Notes: generated by a model from the letters alone, not told the origin. A stretch of 64,000 nt of DNA from Argyresthia goedartella (GCA_949825045.1 OX463827.1:5540501-5604500), one strand, 5' to 3'. Positions 51,441 through 62,157 are shown, counted from the first letter of the stretch. Program-made: numbers and translations.

Positions 51441-51589
51441 TTCGACCGTCCTGACTCTAAAGTTTGTCTCTAAACTTATACAATTACTTCTACAAAACAT
51501 TATTTCTGCAAACTAGGTATACTATCTCATTATAAAACAGGGAAATAATAATATCAAGACTTTGTAAGCATGCCTCTTATTCAAGATAG

Positions 51590-52125
51590 GCTTCGTTATC
51601 TGCACCTGATCCCTCATTCCTGAATCTATAGTATAATAACTACAGATTCATTAATCGTATCAGACTTCCAGATCTTCAGTTTTAATATCCGCACCTGATC
51701 CCTCATTCCTGAAGCTATAGTATAATAACCACAGATTCATTAATCGTATCAGACTTCCAGATCTTCAGTTTTATTATCTGCACCTGATCCCTCATTCCTG
51801 AATCTATAGTATAATGACCATAGATCCATTAATCGTATCAGACTTCCAGATCTTCAGTTTCAATATCTGCACCTGATCCCTCATTCCTGAATCTATAGTA
51901 TAATAACCACAGATTCATTAATCGTATCAGACTTCCAGATCTTCAGTTTTAATATCTGCACCTGATCCCTCATTCCTGAATCTATAGTATAATGACCATA
52001 GATCCATTAATCGTATCAGACTTCCAGATCTTCAGTTTCAATATCTGCACCTGATCCCTCATTCCTGAATCTATAGTATAATGACCACAGATTCATTAAT
52101 CGTATCAGACTTCCAGATCTTCAGT
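51590..52125 (-). repeat. six-copy 88-bp tandem array in the gypsy 3' region
   Basis: Units beginning GCACCTGATCCCTCATTCCT recur near 51602, 51689, 51779, 51867, 51956 and 52045 at about 88-base spacing. Each unit includes ATCGTATCAGACTTCCAGAT. Copies alternate between two subtypes (TAATAACCACAGATTCATT and TAATGACCATAGATCCATT), which points to expansion by a two-unit step. The array lies between the pol stop and the 3' LTR and is noncoding. Confidence 0.92.
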
Positions 52126-52279
52126 ATCTATCTATACTATTCTTTCTTTTCTATAAATTTTAAGCATTCTTCTCAAATCATACTTTCTGTGCAATTTATA
52201 AATTCTATGTAAATTACACATTTTATTTAAATTATGCTCGTAAATCATCTAAACACAATATGATACATTATTATCCAAA
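52126..52279 (-). other. gypsy noncoding region after pol
   Basis: AT-rich spacer between the pol stop at 52280 and the tandem array. Nothing else was recognised. Confidence 0.5.
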
Positions 52280-55200
52280 TTAACTACAACTTATATGTTC
52301 ATCATCTGTGTTGTCACTATCAGTATCACTCTCTACAGTCACTGTAATCCAAGGACGTATGCGATCTGTTGACCAAATATTACTATATTTTCCTTTAGTT
52401 ATGTTGGAACCAGGAATACTTGATACCTCGTATCTATCATTTTCTAAAACCCTTGATATCTTGAACGGGCCCGTATACTTGGGCAAAAGTTTTTTACTCT
52501 TCCCATCATTAGAAGGAGTAGGTTTTAAAATTTTCACTAAGTCACCTATCTTGTATAGCGTAGCGTCTTTTCTAGTTTTGTCAAATCTCTCTTTTTGTTG
52601 AGCCTGATTCTTCTCAACGTGTTCATTAATCTCTTGTATAATTTGTTCACTAGCTTTCCCGTTTTGTCGTGTATCTACCACTGTATCTCCTAGTATACCG
52701 TCTCCTTTTCCTAACAATCTTTTCCCAAATAACGCTTCTGAGGGCGTCTTGCCTATCCCTTTATTGAGTGTATTATTAAGTCCCCATTGTATCTTCCCTA
52801 GTTCTTGATCCCATTTGTTTTCACCTAAACTATCTGTATAGGTCCTAAGTCCATCTAAAATAGTACGGTTATACCTCTCCACTTGTCCGTTAGCCCTAGG
52901 AGTAGAGACAGCATTAAGAATGTGGCGAATTTCATATTCTGTACAGAATCTTTTGAATTCGTTTGAAGTAAAACTCGTACCTCGATCTGAGATCAACCTA
53001 ACTGGATGACCGAAGATTGAAAACAACTCTATCAAACATCTGATAGCAGAGTTTGATTTAGTATTGCGTAGTGGTTTGAGTATACTAAATTTAGTAAATC
53101 CATCCACAAGTACAAATAGATATTGATTACCCCTGGAACTCTTGATAAATGGTCCTAAATGGTCTATGTGTACTGTGTGGAATGGAATATCATATTTAGG
53201 AATATTGTGTAAATAACCTTCTTTTGGTCCTGAGGGTTCTTTACCGAAAGCACAGTGTAAGCAAGATCGTACATATTTAGTTATAAATTTCTTCATTTTG
53301 GGGAACCAAAAATCTTTCCTGATCTTGTCCAAAGTTTTTTCTACCGAAAAATGTCCTACATCATCATGATTTCGTTGGCATATTTGCCACCTAGCGCTCT
53401 TCGGGACTACCCATTTTAGTTGATCTCCTATTTTTCGGTATATGCGATTGTTTTGTACGACAAAGTTTTGTCTTATATCAGTCAATTCCTTGTATTGCGA
53501 GTCTTCAAGAATGGATCGAATATGTTGAATTTTAGGATCTGTCAATTGAAGACTCAGTACCCAATCTTCTTGAGATATATGCATTACCCGAGACAAATGT
53601 TCATACTTGTCATTATCCTGTCCATCTTCAAGAGGATTTCGACTGAGCGCATCGACATGTTTCATTGTACAACCGGGTCTATATTCAATGGTACAATCGT
53701 ATTCTTGCAGAGCGATCCACCAACGAGCTATCCTTGGTATTAAATCTCTCTTGGAGAAAGTTGATCTTAAAGCGTTACAGTCTGTGTGTATTGTAAAGGG
53801 TTTACCTAACAAATAAACTCTAAACCTATTGAGAGAAGTTATAACGGCAAGAGTCTCTAATTCATATGCATGAAATTTCTCTTCATCTCGCGTCGTTTTT
53901 CTACTAAAGAAAGCGATAGGTCTTAAGTCAGATTTCATATTTTCCCTTTGTAATAATATTCCTCCAAAGCCTTTTTTTGATGCATCACAATGTAATTCCG
54001 TGATGAATTCAGGATTATACAAACTCAAAATAGGTCTGATGATTAGTTTCTCTTTTAATGTTGTAAAAGACTCTTGCTGTTCTTTCTCCCACTGCCAAGC
54101 AATATCTTGTTTCGTTAGGTCAGTCAAAGGCTTAGCGATGCTAGAAAACCCCTTGATAAATTTCCTAAAGTAGCTAGCCAGGCCAATAAATTGTCGAATC
54201 TCATGCACTGATTTGGGAGTTGGGAATTGTTCTACAGCAGAAATTTTGGCTTTACCAGGTCTAATGCCCTCGACAGATATTTCGAACCCCAAATATTCTA
54301 TTTCAGTTTGAAAAAAGTTACATTTATTTATATTTAACGTCAGTCCAGCTTCCCTTATGAGAACAAAGGTTTGTTCTAATTTTGCTAAACATTCTTCGAA
54401 TGTCTTTCCACATATTAATAGGTCATCCATATATGCCAAAGCACATTTCTCACGAGATTTTCCCAACATTTTATTTATTGTTCTTTGAAAAACAGCTGGA
54501 CAATTAACTAGTCCAAAAGGAGCTCTACAAAACTGATACAACCCATCAGGAGTTATAAAAGCTGTCAAGTGCTTACACTCATCTTTTACAGGAATCTGAT
54601 AGTACCCGCTGGCCAAATCTAGGCTGATAAAGTATTTATTTCCACTCAATAAATCTAGTTGATCATCTATTCTTGGGAGAGGATAATTATCTCTTATTGT
54701 CTTTCGGTTCAGTGCCCGATAGTCGACACACAATCTATATCCTCCTGTCTTCTTTGAAACTAACAATACAGGACTAGCATACTGTGATTCTGACTCTTCA
54801 ACAATATTATTTTCCAGCAGCTCATTGACCATATTTCTAACTACCTCTTTTTCAGTATGACTCAAACGGTAAGGTCTGTAAACAACGGGGATTTCATCGT
54901 GTAGTTTAATTTCTAGTTCTGTTATGTCTGTACAACCAAGTTCGGCTAAGTTTTGCGCAAAACAGTCACGATTTTTGTTGATTACTTCATAAGTTCTACT
55001 TTTCTGCTCGGTTGTAAGATCAGGGTTAACATTAATTTCCTCCTTACTGAAAGGTTCTAAATGCTGTAGAGCAAAGAAGCATCTTGGCTGTCCGAACATT
55101 TCTGAACTGTCTAGAGAATCTTCACTTTCACTCAAGGTAATACCCCGAGCAACACCGAAGTCTTTTGTAAAGTAAATTGGACTGTTGAAGATATTCATTA

Positions 55201-57250
55201 TAATAATAGCACACTTCCCGTCTTTTAATTTATACAACCCTTCCTGAATACAATACTCAACACCATTTATGTTTCGATAATTACCTTTTAGGTATATATT
55301 TGCATCGCGTACATCCTTACAGTAGCATTTAATTAAACCTACAGTTTCAATTTTAGTGTCGGAGTGTACGTATAACATGTGTTTGTTATAAATTTGGTCA
55401 TTATCAAATGACGGTAACTCAGGATTAAAATCTCTGGTCATGATATTAAGGGAGCTATCTGTTTTTGTGATAATCACATTAGGTAATTCGGTGAAATCCT
55501 GTCCTACAAGTAAGGGTACGTGCAATTGTTCGTCTCTTACAACTAGCGCTGTTATCGTAGCTTCAACTGTATCAATAAGTAAAGTTAATTGCACTCTACC
55601 TAAAGGCTGAACACGTACATTCGCCAATCCATGAACTGTCGGTATACTATCAGTCGCAATTGCTAGACCTATTTGGGTGGCCAATCTTTGCGTAATTAGT
55701 GTGCAATCGCTTCCCATATCAACAAAGCACTGAGTTTCTTTTACATTATTAATCAGAGCTCTTTTGTAATATTTATGGCTAGGATCGGCTATGCTGTTTA
55801 TAACAAGAACCTGTTTTTCAGTATTTTTCTTTTTACGCGGACAATCATTGGTTTTATGACCGTATAACTTACACTCATCACATTTGAGAATAGTTTTGGG
55901 GCATTGCTGAACCCTGTGACCTTTTTCGTTACAGTTGAAGCAAGCATTAGTTACTATAGGTGTATATGTGTTCTGGGAACCGTTTGCGTGACATTGAAAT
56001 GTTTTATGACCTGTTTCATTACATTTATTACAAAAAATGTTACTTCCCCTTTTGTTCCTATTGAATGATCTCGCTGCATCTTTTTGATCTTTACAAACAT
56101 CCTTCAAATATTTGAATAAATCCTCAGGCTTAGAGAATCGAGCTGATGATGCACCTGCTCGTATAGTGCGATCATCTAAACCATGTATGATGCAATCAGC
56201 TGCTCGTTTGCCCGATATTTCGCAAGCATTCAATAATGCCGTTTTCTCAAAGTAGTATTCGTCCAAGTTATCCCCAAATTTTAATCGTTTTTCTAGCATA
56301 TCTGACAAGAGAGTACCATAGTTGACTTCAGACGGAAACGCTTTGCATAAAAGGGTTTGCCATTCGTCCCAACTATGTAACACGGATGTTTGGGTTTGGT
56401 ACCATTTTTTAGCATTACCTACCAGTTTGGGCAAAGCATAGTGTCTGATTTGTTTCTCATCCCAAGTATAGATTTGTGCACACTCGTTAACTTTTGCTAA
56501 CCATATTTCAATTCGGCTATTTTTGATAGATGGGTCAAACTCTGGGATCATGTTTTCATTGCCTCTAGTGGATAAACCTGGTTTTAGTGACTGTAGGAGT
56601 TTATAAAATTCATCGAAAGTTACTAACATGCCTGAATTAGACGAGTCAGTTTTATTTCTAACCTGTACGTCCAGCACCGTATTACTCGTCGCTGTAGCAC
56701 TCGGGTTCACGTTTTCTTCGTCTCGTCCGGTCGTAGAACTACTTGACATCATAGCAGCTGGGTCGTCAACTCCGATTGCAGAATTGCTCGACGTCATGGC
56801 GACTGGGGCATCTCGTCCGGTCGCAGCATTGCTTGACGTCATGGTGACTGGGCCATCTCGTCCGGTCGCAGCATTGCTTGACGTCATGGCGACTGGGCCA
56901 TCTCGTCCGGTCGCAGTATTGCTTGAGGTCATGGCGACTGGGCCATCTCGTCCGGTCGCAGAATTTTCTGGATCATGTACTCGTATTGCTGAAGAAGTAC
57001 CTGGGGTTTGAATGCTTGAAGATCGTATGGAATTCTCCTTTGAACGCCTGACGTCCTCATTGTGGATACGACGTCGTTGTGATGAAGTATCCCTGGCCGA
57101 TTCACGAAATCTCTTTTTTGATGGACTAATATTTCGTTCCCGCGATCGGCTCGTTCTAGGTGTCCTGCGGCTTCTATCACGATCTCGACGTTTACCACGC
57201 CGATAGCTTCTAGATCTTGAACGTGATCTTCTGGATTTAGAGCGGTCCAT
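52280..57250 (-). CDS. gag-pol: Ty3/gypsy Gag-Pol polyprotein, 1656 residues
   Basis: One uninterrupted frame from ATG 57250. Residues 1-60 are an Arg/Ser-rich domain (SKSRRSRSRSRSYRRGKRRD). Residues about 100-167 are a repeat of a 16-residue unit (TGRDGPVAMTSSN). A gag core follows, then three zinc knuckles (CNKCNETGHKTFQC, CFNCNEKGHRVQQC, CDECKLYGHKTNDC) at about 405-470. Protease FVDMGSDCTLIT near 512. Reverse transcriptase with RLCVDYRALN, YYQIPV and YMDD near 943. RNase H with LHCDASKKGFGG near 1088. Integrase with an HHCC head near 1290 and core residues in IDHLGP, ISDRGTSFTS and PRANGQVERYN near 1362-1457. All catalytic residues look intact. Gag and Pol are fused in one frame with no stop or shift between them. 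Confidence 0.95.
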   Translation of the reverse strand: MDRSKSRRSRSRSRSYRRGKRRDRDRSRRTPRTSRSRERNISPSKKRFRESARDTSSQRRRIHNEDVRRSKENSIRSSSIQTPGTSSAIRVHDPENSATGRDGPVAMTSSNTATGRDGPVAMTSSNAATGRDGPVTMTSSNAATGRDAPVAMTSSNSAIGVDDPAAMMSSSSTTGRDEENVNPSATATSNTVLDVQVRNKTDSSNSGMLVTFDEFYKLLQSLKPGLSTRGNENMIPEFDPSIKNSRIEIWLAKVNECAQIYTWDEKQIRHYALPKLVGNAKKWYQTQTSVLHSWDEWQTLLCKAFPSEVNYGTLLSDMLEKRLKFGDNLDEYYFEKTALLNACEISGKRAADCIIHGLDDRTIRAGASSARFSKPEDLFKYLKDVCKDQKDAARSFNRNKRGSNIFCNKCNETGHKTFQCHANGSQNTYTPIVTNACFNCNEKGHRVQQCPKTILKCDECKLYGHKTNDCPRKKKNTEKQVLVINSIADPSHKYYKRALINNVKETQCFVDMGSDCTLITQRLATQIGLAIATDSIPTVHGLANVRVQPLGRVQLTLLIDTVEATITALVVRDEQLHVPLLVGQDFTELPNVIITKTDSSLNIMTRDFNPELPSFDNDQIYNKHMLYVHSDTKIETVGLIKCYCKDVRDANIYLKGNYRNINGVEYCIQEGLYKLKDGKCAIIIMNIFNSPIYFTKDFGVARGITLSESEDSLDSSEMFGQPRCFFALQHLEPFSKEEINVNPDLTTEQKSRTYEVINKNRDCFAQNLAELGCTDITELEIKLHDEIPVVYRPYRLSHTEKEVVRNMVNELLENNIVEESESQYASPVLLVSKKTGGYRLCVDYRALNRKTIRDNYPLPRIDDQLDLLSGNKYFISLDLASGYYQIPVKDECKHLTAFITPDGLYQFCRAPFGLVNCPAVFQRTINKMLGKSREKCALAYMDDLLICGKTFEECLAKLEQTFVLIREAGLTLNINKCNFFQTEIEYLGFEISVEGIRPGKAKISAVEQFPTPKSVHEIRQFIGLASYFRKFIKGFSSIAKPLTDLTKQDIAWQWEKEQQESFTTLKEKLIIRPILSLYNPEFITELHCDASKKGFGGILLQRENMKSDLRPIAFFSRKTTRDEEKFHAYELETLAVITSLNRFRVYLLGKPFTIHTDCNALRSTFSKRDLIPRIARWWIALQEYDCTIEYRPGCTMKHVDALSRNPLEDGQDNDKYEHLSRVMHISQEDWVLSLQLTDPKIQHIRSILEDSQYKELTDIRQNFVVQNNRIYRKIGDQLKWVVPKSARWQICQRNHDDVGHFSVEKTLDKIRKDFWFPKMKKFITKYVRSCLHCAFGKEPSGPKEGYLHNIPKYDIPFHTVHIDHLGPFIKSSRGNQYLFVLVDGFTKFSILKPLRNTKSNSAIRCLIELFSIFGHPVRLISDRGTSFTSNEFKRFCTEYEIRHILNAVSTPRANGQVERYNRTILDGLRTYTDSLGENKWDQELGKIQWGLNNTLNKGIGKTPSEALFGKRLLGKGDGILGDTVVDTRQNGKASEQIIQEINEHVEKNQAQQKERFDKTRKDATLYKIGDLVKILKPTPSNDGKSKKLLPKYTGPFKISRVLENDRYEVSSIPGSNITKGKYSNIWSTDRIRPWITVTVESDTDSDNTDDEHISCS
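56700..56960 (-). repeat. 48-bp tandem repeat in gypsy gag
   Basis: Four good and two diverged units of CATCTCGTCCGGTCGCAG-type sequence. They preserve the frame and encode the TGRDGPVAMTSSN units. Confidence 0.9.
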
Positions 57251-57296
57251 CGTGGGGCAGTTGAAGAATTTGCTTCTTTCGTAGAACCACTTCTGA

Positions 57297-58083
57297 TAAT
57301 AAATACTCGCTGACAGATTTTTAAATGGTGTATTTCTTTTCGTGGCAGTAACAAAAGTGTTCTCAAAATCAAAGCAGTCCTATTTATAACATCTATTCCC
57401 TCCATCTCCCGCGTTCGTTTTCGCGGTTAAACACACCCTTCTTCAGACTATCCAAAACCGGAAATGCAATTTACACGTATTATTTCTAACACGAATTCTA
57501 TAATTACTACAAATATTCTGGATAGTTCTAAAATTGGCTTTAACATTATCAAGATTTAACAAATTATAAAACATTTCAATAAACCATCAGATTAATATTA
57601 GCATCGAACGGAAATGTCTAATACATCGCTAGTTACCATTTTTAATCATGTCACTTCCTGTTACAAGTCTAAAAGATTTAAATATGAATTAAACATAATA
57701 ACGATAGGACCTTCATAAATGGCTCTAAAATCAGAATAGACTTTATTATGATTTTAGAGTTCAATTTTCAAAAAAGGATATAACCAGAACAGGGTACGTC
57801 TATAACGGAAGTATTACTACATCCGGCTATAGGTTCGACAAAGTTAAATTTGAAGAAACGAGGATAGATTCATGATTTAAACCAAAGACAAATATAAACT
57901 AAAGAAATGATGATTAATTACAATTAATGTCAAACATAAAAGGATTTTAACTATCATCATAATCCTTCAAATAATCTAAACGGAAATGGAAAGTTGCTTT
58001 ACGTTAGTACAAGCCGGCTCCACTAGATGGCGTTAGATGTAAGTATAGTGAAATATACAAGGTGTAACTAACAAGAGCTAACA
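57297..58083 (-). repeat. gypsy 5' LTR
   Basis: Same sequence and length as the 3' LTR. The leader to the gag ATG is only 46 bases and begins TCAGAAGTGGTTCTACGAAA; the tRNA primer could not be assigned. Confidence 0.93.
57381..57388 (-). promoter_or_regulatory. TATA box of gypsy LTR
   Basis: TATAAATA on the minus strand about 85 bases before the end of the 5' LTR. A transcription start some 25-30 bases downstream would leave a short R-U5 region. Confidence 0.55.
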
Positions 58084-58321
58084 ATAGTGATTGTTAGGAT
58101 GAAAAATTGTAGTAACAAAATTTTCGGAGTACCAATAATCGAGGTAGAAATCTTAGGTTAACTTTGGCGCACCCCTCCTAACATTGTTCTATCCATTGGC
58201 ATCTCATAATCTCGACACATTTTGTGCTTTTTAATGTACCGCAATCTTTTTGTTTTTCTCTTTATTATTACGTCATTTATTTCCTGCTTTTTATGTTCCT
58301 GCTAAATGTTTAATTTAAAAC

Positions 58322-58640
58322 GGCAACAAATATAATAATCACCAAAATAGTTTTTTCCTACCCAAAATGGATAAATGAACATCAAAAGTTGCAAAAATTA
58401 ACAGGGCAAAATACTGCGGCAGCTTAGGAGAAGGGTTATCCTTCATGTTAGGTTGAAAACAACAAAGAAACAACACAAAATACTTAAAACATAAACTTAA
58501 GTACACAAAACATAAAAAGAAGTTTGGTGATCATTTATCCAAACACAATTTGCTAGACATTTATTCATTCTGGCAGTCATTTTGAATTTATTGGTAGTAA
58601 AATAGGTGCGTTTTTGGTAATCGTTTAAACATAAGCCATT
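58322..58640 (+). repeat. GCGAAGC foldback family, partial copy
   Basis: Matches 35945-36290: GGCAACAAATATAATAATCACC, CTACCCAAAATGGATAAATG, AACAGGGCAAAATACTGCGG, then the CAAACACAATTTG block, ending near GTAATCGTTTAAACATAAGCC. The AAAGGGGGTGAGCGAAGCG segment is deleted here and the right inverted arm is absent. Confidence 0.75.
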
Positions 58641-59187
58641 TAAAACCATGGTGTATCATTCACAGCTTGTGTAAGATTAGTGATATTTCCACACTCGCCT
58701 TTGAAAGCCGTTTATTTTGATAGACCCCACTCAATTCTTGAAAAAAGGTTCCTCTTTTTCGCTTCGCTGCAGTGGAGTAAAAATACCCACACAGATGGTG
58801 GATTTATAGCAAGCAGGCCACCAGAGGTCGCGCACAAGTTGCGTAGATTCCTAACTGATTATGACCATACCAAATTGTAAAGACTTGGCACAAAGTAAAT
58901 TCTTATTAATTTTGAATAACTCCTTGCCATTATTATCTCTATTTTATGACTATCTCTGGAGGATTTCACAAAATGTGAAGTCTACAAACCTTTCTAGCCT
59001 GATATACAGCAGAGCCTTTCATGGGTGCAGTAGCCGTAGCATAGCCGATATTCTCCCGGTGTATGTCGAGACTCTTGACTGTGATTGAGACAAATGCGAC
59101 CACCCCAGCCGCATATCTGCCGCTCGCAAAGTCAACAAAATCTGAAAATAATAATAATAGTAGTTTATGTGACTGCTGCATAATGGA

Positions 59188-59272
59188 GGGCATTAAAACT
59201 CGAGAGTGGGTTTATGAAACGAGCCGAAGGCGAGTTTCATAATAATATCACTCGAGAGTTTTAATGCCTAAT
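59188..59272. repeat. CTCGAGAGT palindrome
   Basis: GGCATTAAAACTCGAGAGT and its inverse ACTCGAGAGTTTTAATGCC enclose a smaller inverted pair (TTATGAAACGAG and CGAGTTTCATAA) with a short central GCCGAAGG. It forms a near-perfect hairpin of about 85 bases at the left edge of the inverted-repeat-bounded segment. Confidence 0.85.
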
Positions 59273-59666
59273 TATGTATAGTTACATTACAGGCGTCGGC
59301 GTTCGAAATTTGAATGTCAGTACCAACTTCACAGACAAACTAGGGACGGCACGCGGGTGGGCGTCGGCGTTCGAAATTTGAATGTCATTATATGTAGAAA
59401 AACTACACATAATGACCATTATGTGTAGTTTACGAAACGAGTTTTTACCAAGTAGTTTAACATAAAGCTGATCGTAACGTGCGGTTTTTGAACGCAGAAA
59501 GAGGGTTTATGATACGTGTGTAGATAAAAATTATTATGCACTGAAAGGGACTAGTTTTGGTTGTATAAAGTACTAATGGATATGTGGGTAGGTTTGATTA
59601 ATAAATAGTCTTTAGTTTGCTTCTGACTTGAATTACTGTTGTATATTTTAATGGCGACTTAATTGT

Positions 59667-60272
59667 AATGTGGGAAATGGCGTCAAATCTGGGGAATGTG
59701 GTGTTTCCCGGTGAATTTAACCCAAAGACTGACATGTGGAGTGAATAAAAGGAACGATTACTTTGTGCACTGGATGTGGCGGGCATGCGAGATGATGACC
59801 TTGGCATTGTTTCTATCAGAGTGTGGCGAGGAATCCTACTCCTTGATAGGTTCAATGCTAGCTCCTGGTCGGCCTACTAATGTTGGGTTCAGTGAAATTC
59901 TGGCGGTATTCGACAAGTTCTATGAACCTGAAGTGACTGAAATACTGCAAGAAATATTATAAACGTCAACAATTACAAGGCGACAGCGTGCAAGAATTTG
60001 TTGCGGCGATTGACCTATTGGGCGCTAGGTGTAAATTCACGGACTTAACGCGTCAGCTGAGAGATAGATTAGTGTTGGGGGTGCGCGACAACCGTTTGCG
60101 CCGTGAACTGCTCAAGACAAAGGAACTCACTTACGAGACGGCTGTGCAGCTTTGCCTCAAAGACCAGAATCGTTCCATTACATGTACCCACCCTGACATC
60201 ACTGAGCCAAAACAAACTCCCGCCAGTGACTGTGCTCCGAATTCCGATGAAGATAGACATTGGCGAAATTAA
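59667..60272 (+). pseudogene. Ty3/gypsy gag relic
   Basis: The beginning reads FPGEFNPKTDMWSE, with the following segment (ERLLCALDVAGMRDDDLG) in the same frame after a stop. Other pieces are in other frames (LAPGRPTNVGFSEILAVFDK; then VQEFVAAIDLLGARCKFTDL, RLVLGVRDNRLRRELLKTKE). The order matches the gag core of gypsy elements of the FDPSS type. Several frameshifts and stops are present. It ends near 60272 before any zinc knuckle. Confidence 0.75.
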
Positions 60273-60539
60273 ATCGCGATAGATAGACATTGGCGAATGT
60301 TAACGAGTGCGTTTCGATGGCGCGCCCAAGGCGTTATTTTTTTAAAAGAACTATGCCAAGATTTAGTAAAAATTTGTAAAACCTTATTCCCAAAACTATA
60401 AATTTGTCAAAGTGAGGGTTAAAAAGTTATAAGAGGTTGAACGTGGCCGCGCCATTTAAACGCGGAGAACCGCGCGGCCTCGGAGATGTTTAAAACCAGA
60501 GAGAGAGAGAGAGCGTTGCAGAGACCTGAAAGATTGGCA

Positions 60540-61035
60540 AATAACGGATCGCATTTGTAAAAAAAAAAAATAGAAAAAATCCTAGGTTTATATTTCAGAA
60601 GCCGTACGACTAAAACCTCATGGCTGAAAAAGCATCGCAGATGTCTGAAGTTTTTTGTAAAACCCAGATTGGAATTTGTCAGAATTTGTAATAATACAAC
60701 AAAAAATCCTTTGTTTATATTTCAGGAGTCGTAAGACTAAAACCTCATAGCCGCGCGATTGAAACGCTGAAAAACACGTTATCGCCGATATCTCCCTGCA
60801 GAAGCATCGAAGAGTTTTTTTGTAAAACTTAGATTTGAATATTTCAGGAGCTGTAAGAGTAAAACGCCATGGCCGCGCCATTGCAACGGTGAAAAACCCG
60901 TTACCACCGATATCTTGCGGAAAAATCATCCTAGAAGTCTGAAGTTTTTTGTAAAACCTAGATTTGAATTTATCAAAAATTGTAAAAATATAACAAAAAA
61001 TTCTAGGTTTATATTTCAGGAGCTATAGTACGGTA
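60540..61035 (+). repeat. diverged tandem array, about 150-bp unit
   Basis: Three to four copies of a unit with TATATTTCAGGAG..GTA, GACTAAAACCTCATGGC, GAAAAA.C.TTA.C.CCGATATC and GTCTGAAGTTTTTTGTAAAA at about 60588, 60717, 60840 and 61008. A (GA)n run is at 60500-60515. Confidence 0.75.
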
Positions 61036-61312
61036 TTGCGTAGGAATAAGTTGTGATTTTCTCTCAAAGAAACTAAGTATCAGCGAGATATTTTTGTGAA
61101 CAACACCTATTAATATGTAGGAGTAGCTAGAATAGACAAAAACTATGTTTTTTCATGATATCAAGCCTTCAATAAATTTTGATTGTTACGATAGGGCGAC
61201 CATGGCTTATTGTTGAGAGAAAAAGAAACACCTAGTATTAGAAATTATATCTTAAGGATTCTAAATTAAAAAGAAACAATAAGGTACAAAAACATATTTT
61301 AATTTCTTTAAA

Positions 61313-61562
61313 TAATAATAATACCTTGGACACCATTTACACACATTGATCTAGCCCCAAACTAGGATTCCCTGTATCTTGGGTACTAGACAACGATACA
61401 CATACATATATAGATAAATATTATACTTGGATAGATAAACAACCATGACTAGGGTACAAACATCCGTTCTCATCAACCAAATATTTGCCCCCACCGGGAC
61501 TCGAACCCGGGACCCTTGGTTTCGTCGGCAGCGTCACTGCCGACTCGGCCATTCGGGTCTTC
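61313..61562 (-). mobile_element. tRNA-derived SINE, copy 2, with target duplication
   Basis: Same structure as the copy at 39382-39626, including both promoter boxes and a 3' ATTATTATT tail. CTTTAAA occurs at both edges (61306-61312 and 61563-61569), a probable 7-base target duplication. Confidence 0.88.
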
Positions 61563-62128
61563 CTTTAAAAATCACATAAACCACAGATTATTTAGTTAAC
61601 CCTCCATTGCTCGATAACTAAAAATGCTGTGGTTCTGATTACCCGTGCGAGAACCATAAAACATATTTATCTACACACGTATCATAAACCCTCTTTACTG
61701 CCTCCAAAAACCGCACGTTACGATCAGCATAATGTTAAACTACTTTGTAATAACTCATTTCTTATCTGAATATTGAACATTATGACCACATTGTGTAAAT
61801 TTTCTACATATTATGACATTCAAATTACGAACGTCGACGCCCGCCTGCGTGCCACCACTACTTTGTCTGTGAAGTTGGTACTACAGAACAAGCTGAACAA
61901 CTCAATGCCACAATGCCGGTCAAACATGCGGTTCCTGAACACATCAAAGAGAGCTTATGATATGTGTGTAGATTAACTAGTGTATGTAACTGTACATAAT
62001 TAGGCATTAAAACTCTCGAGTGATATTATTATGAATGACTATTAGTCAATTAAACTACTATTTTGCACAACTTTCGTAATTCTGTAGATAGCATTATTTG
62101 ATGAATAATTGTTTAATCAAACCCATCT

Positions 62129-62157
62129 AGTCTGTAGACATAAGCTGTCTACAGACT
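62129..62157. repeat. perfect 12-bp stem hairpin
   Basis: AGTCTGTAGACA and TGTCTACAGACT separated by TAAGC. It stands alone without a T-run. Function unknown. Confidence 0.7.

Larger units (their letters stand above)
50654..58083 (-). mobile_element. complete Ty3/gypsy LTR retrotransposon
   Basis: A 7.43-kb element on the minus strand with two 787-bp LTRs (50654-51440 and 57297-58083) that I could not tell apart by reading, and ATAG on both sides (50650-50653 and 58084-58087). A single intact frame encodes Gag and Pol. No env-like frame is present. It lies only about 150 bases right of the mariner end. Matching LTRs imply a very recent insertion. Confidence 0.95.
59236..62033. mobile_element. 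segment bounded by about 300-bp inverted repeats
   Basis: 59236-59526 and 61668-62033 are inverted copies of the 35190-35480 repeat, with ends TCATAATAATATCACTCGAG and the inverse. Between them lie a gypsy gag relic, a diverged tandem array and a SINE. This could be one composite DNA element with long terminal repeats, or two independent repeats in opposite orientation. No transposase was found inside. Confidence 0.5.

Noticed and set aside
51590..52125. CRISPR array
   Set aside because: The repeats are 88-bp head-to-tail units without spacers, inside a eukaryotic retrotransposon.
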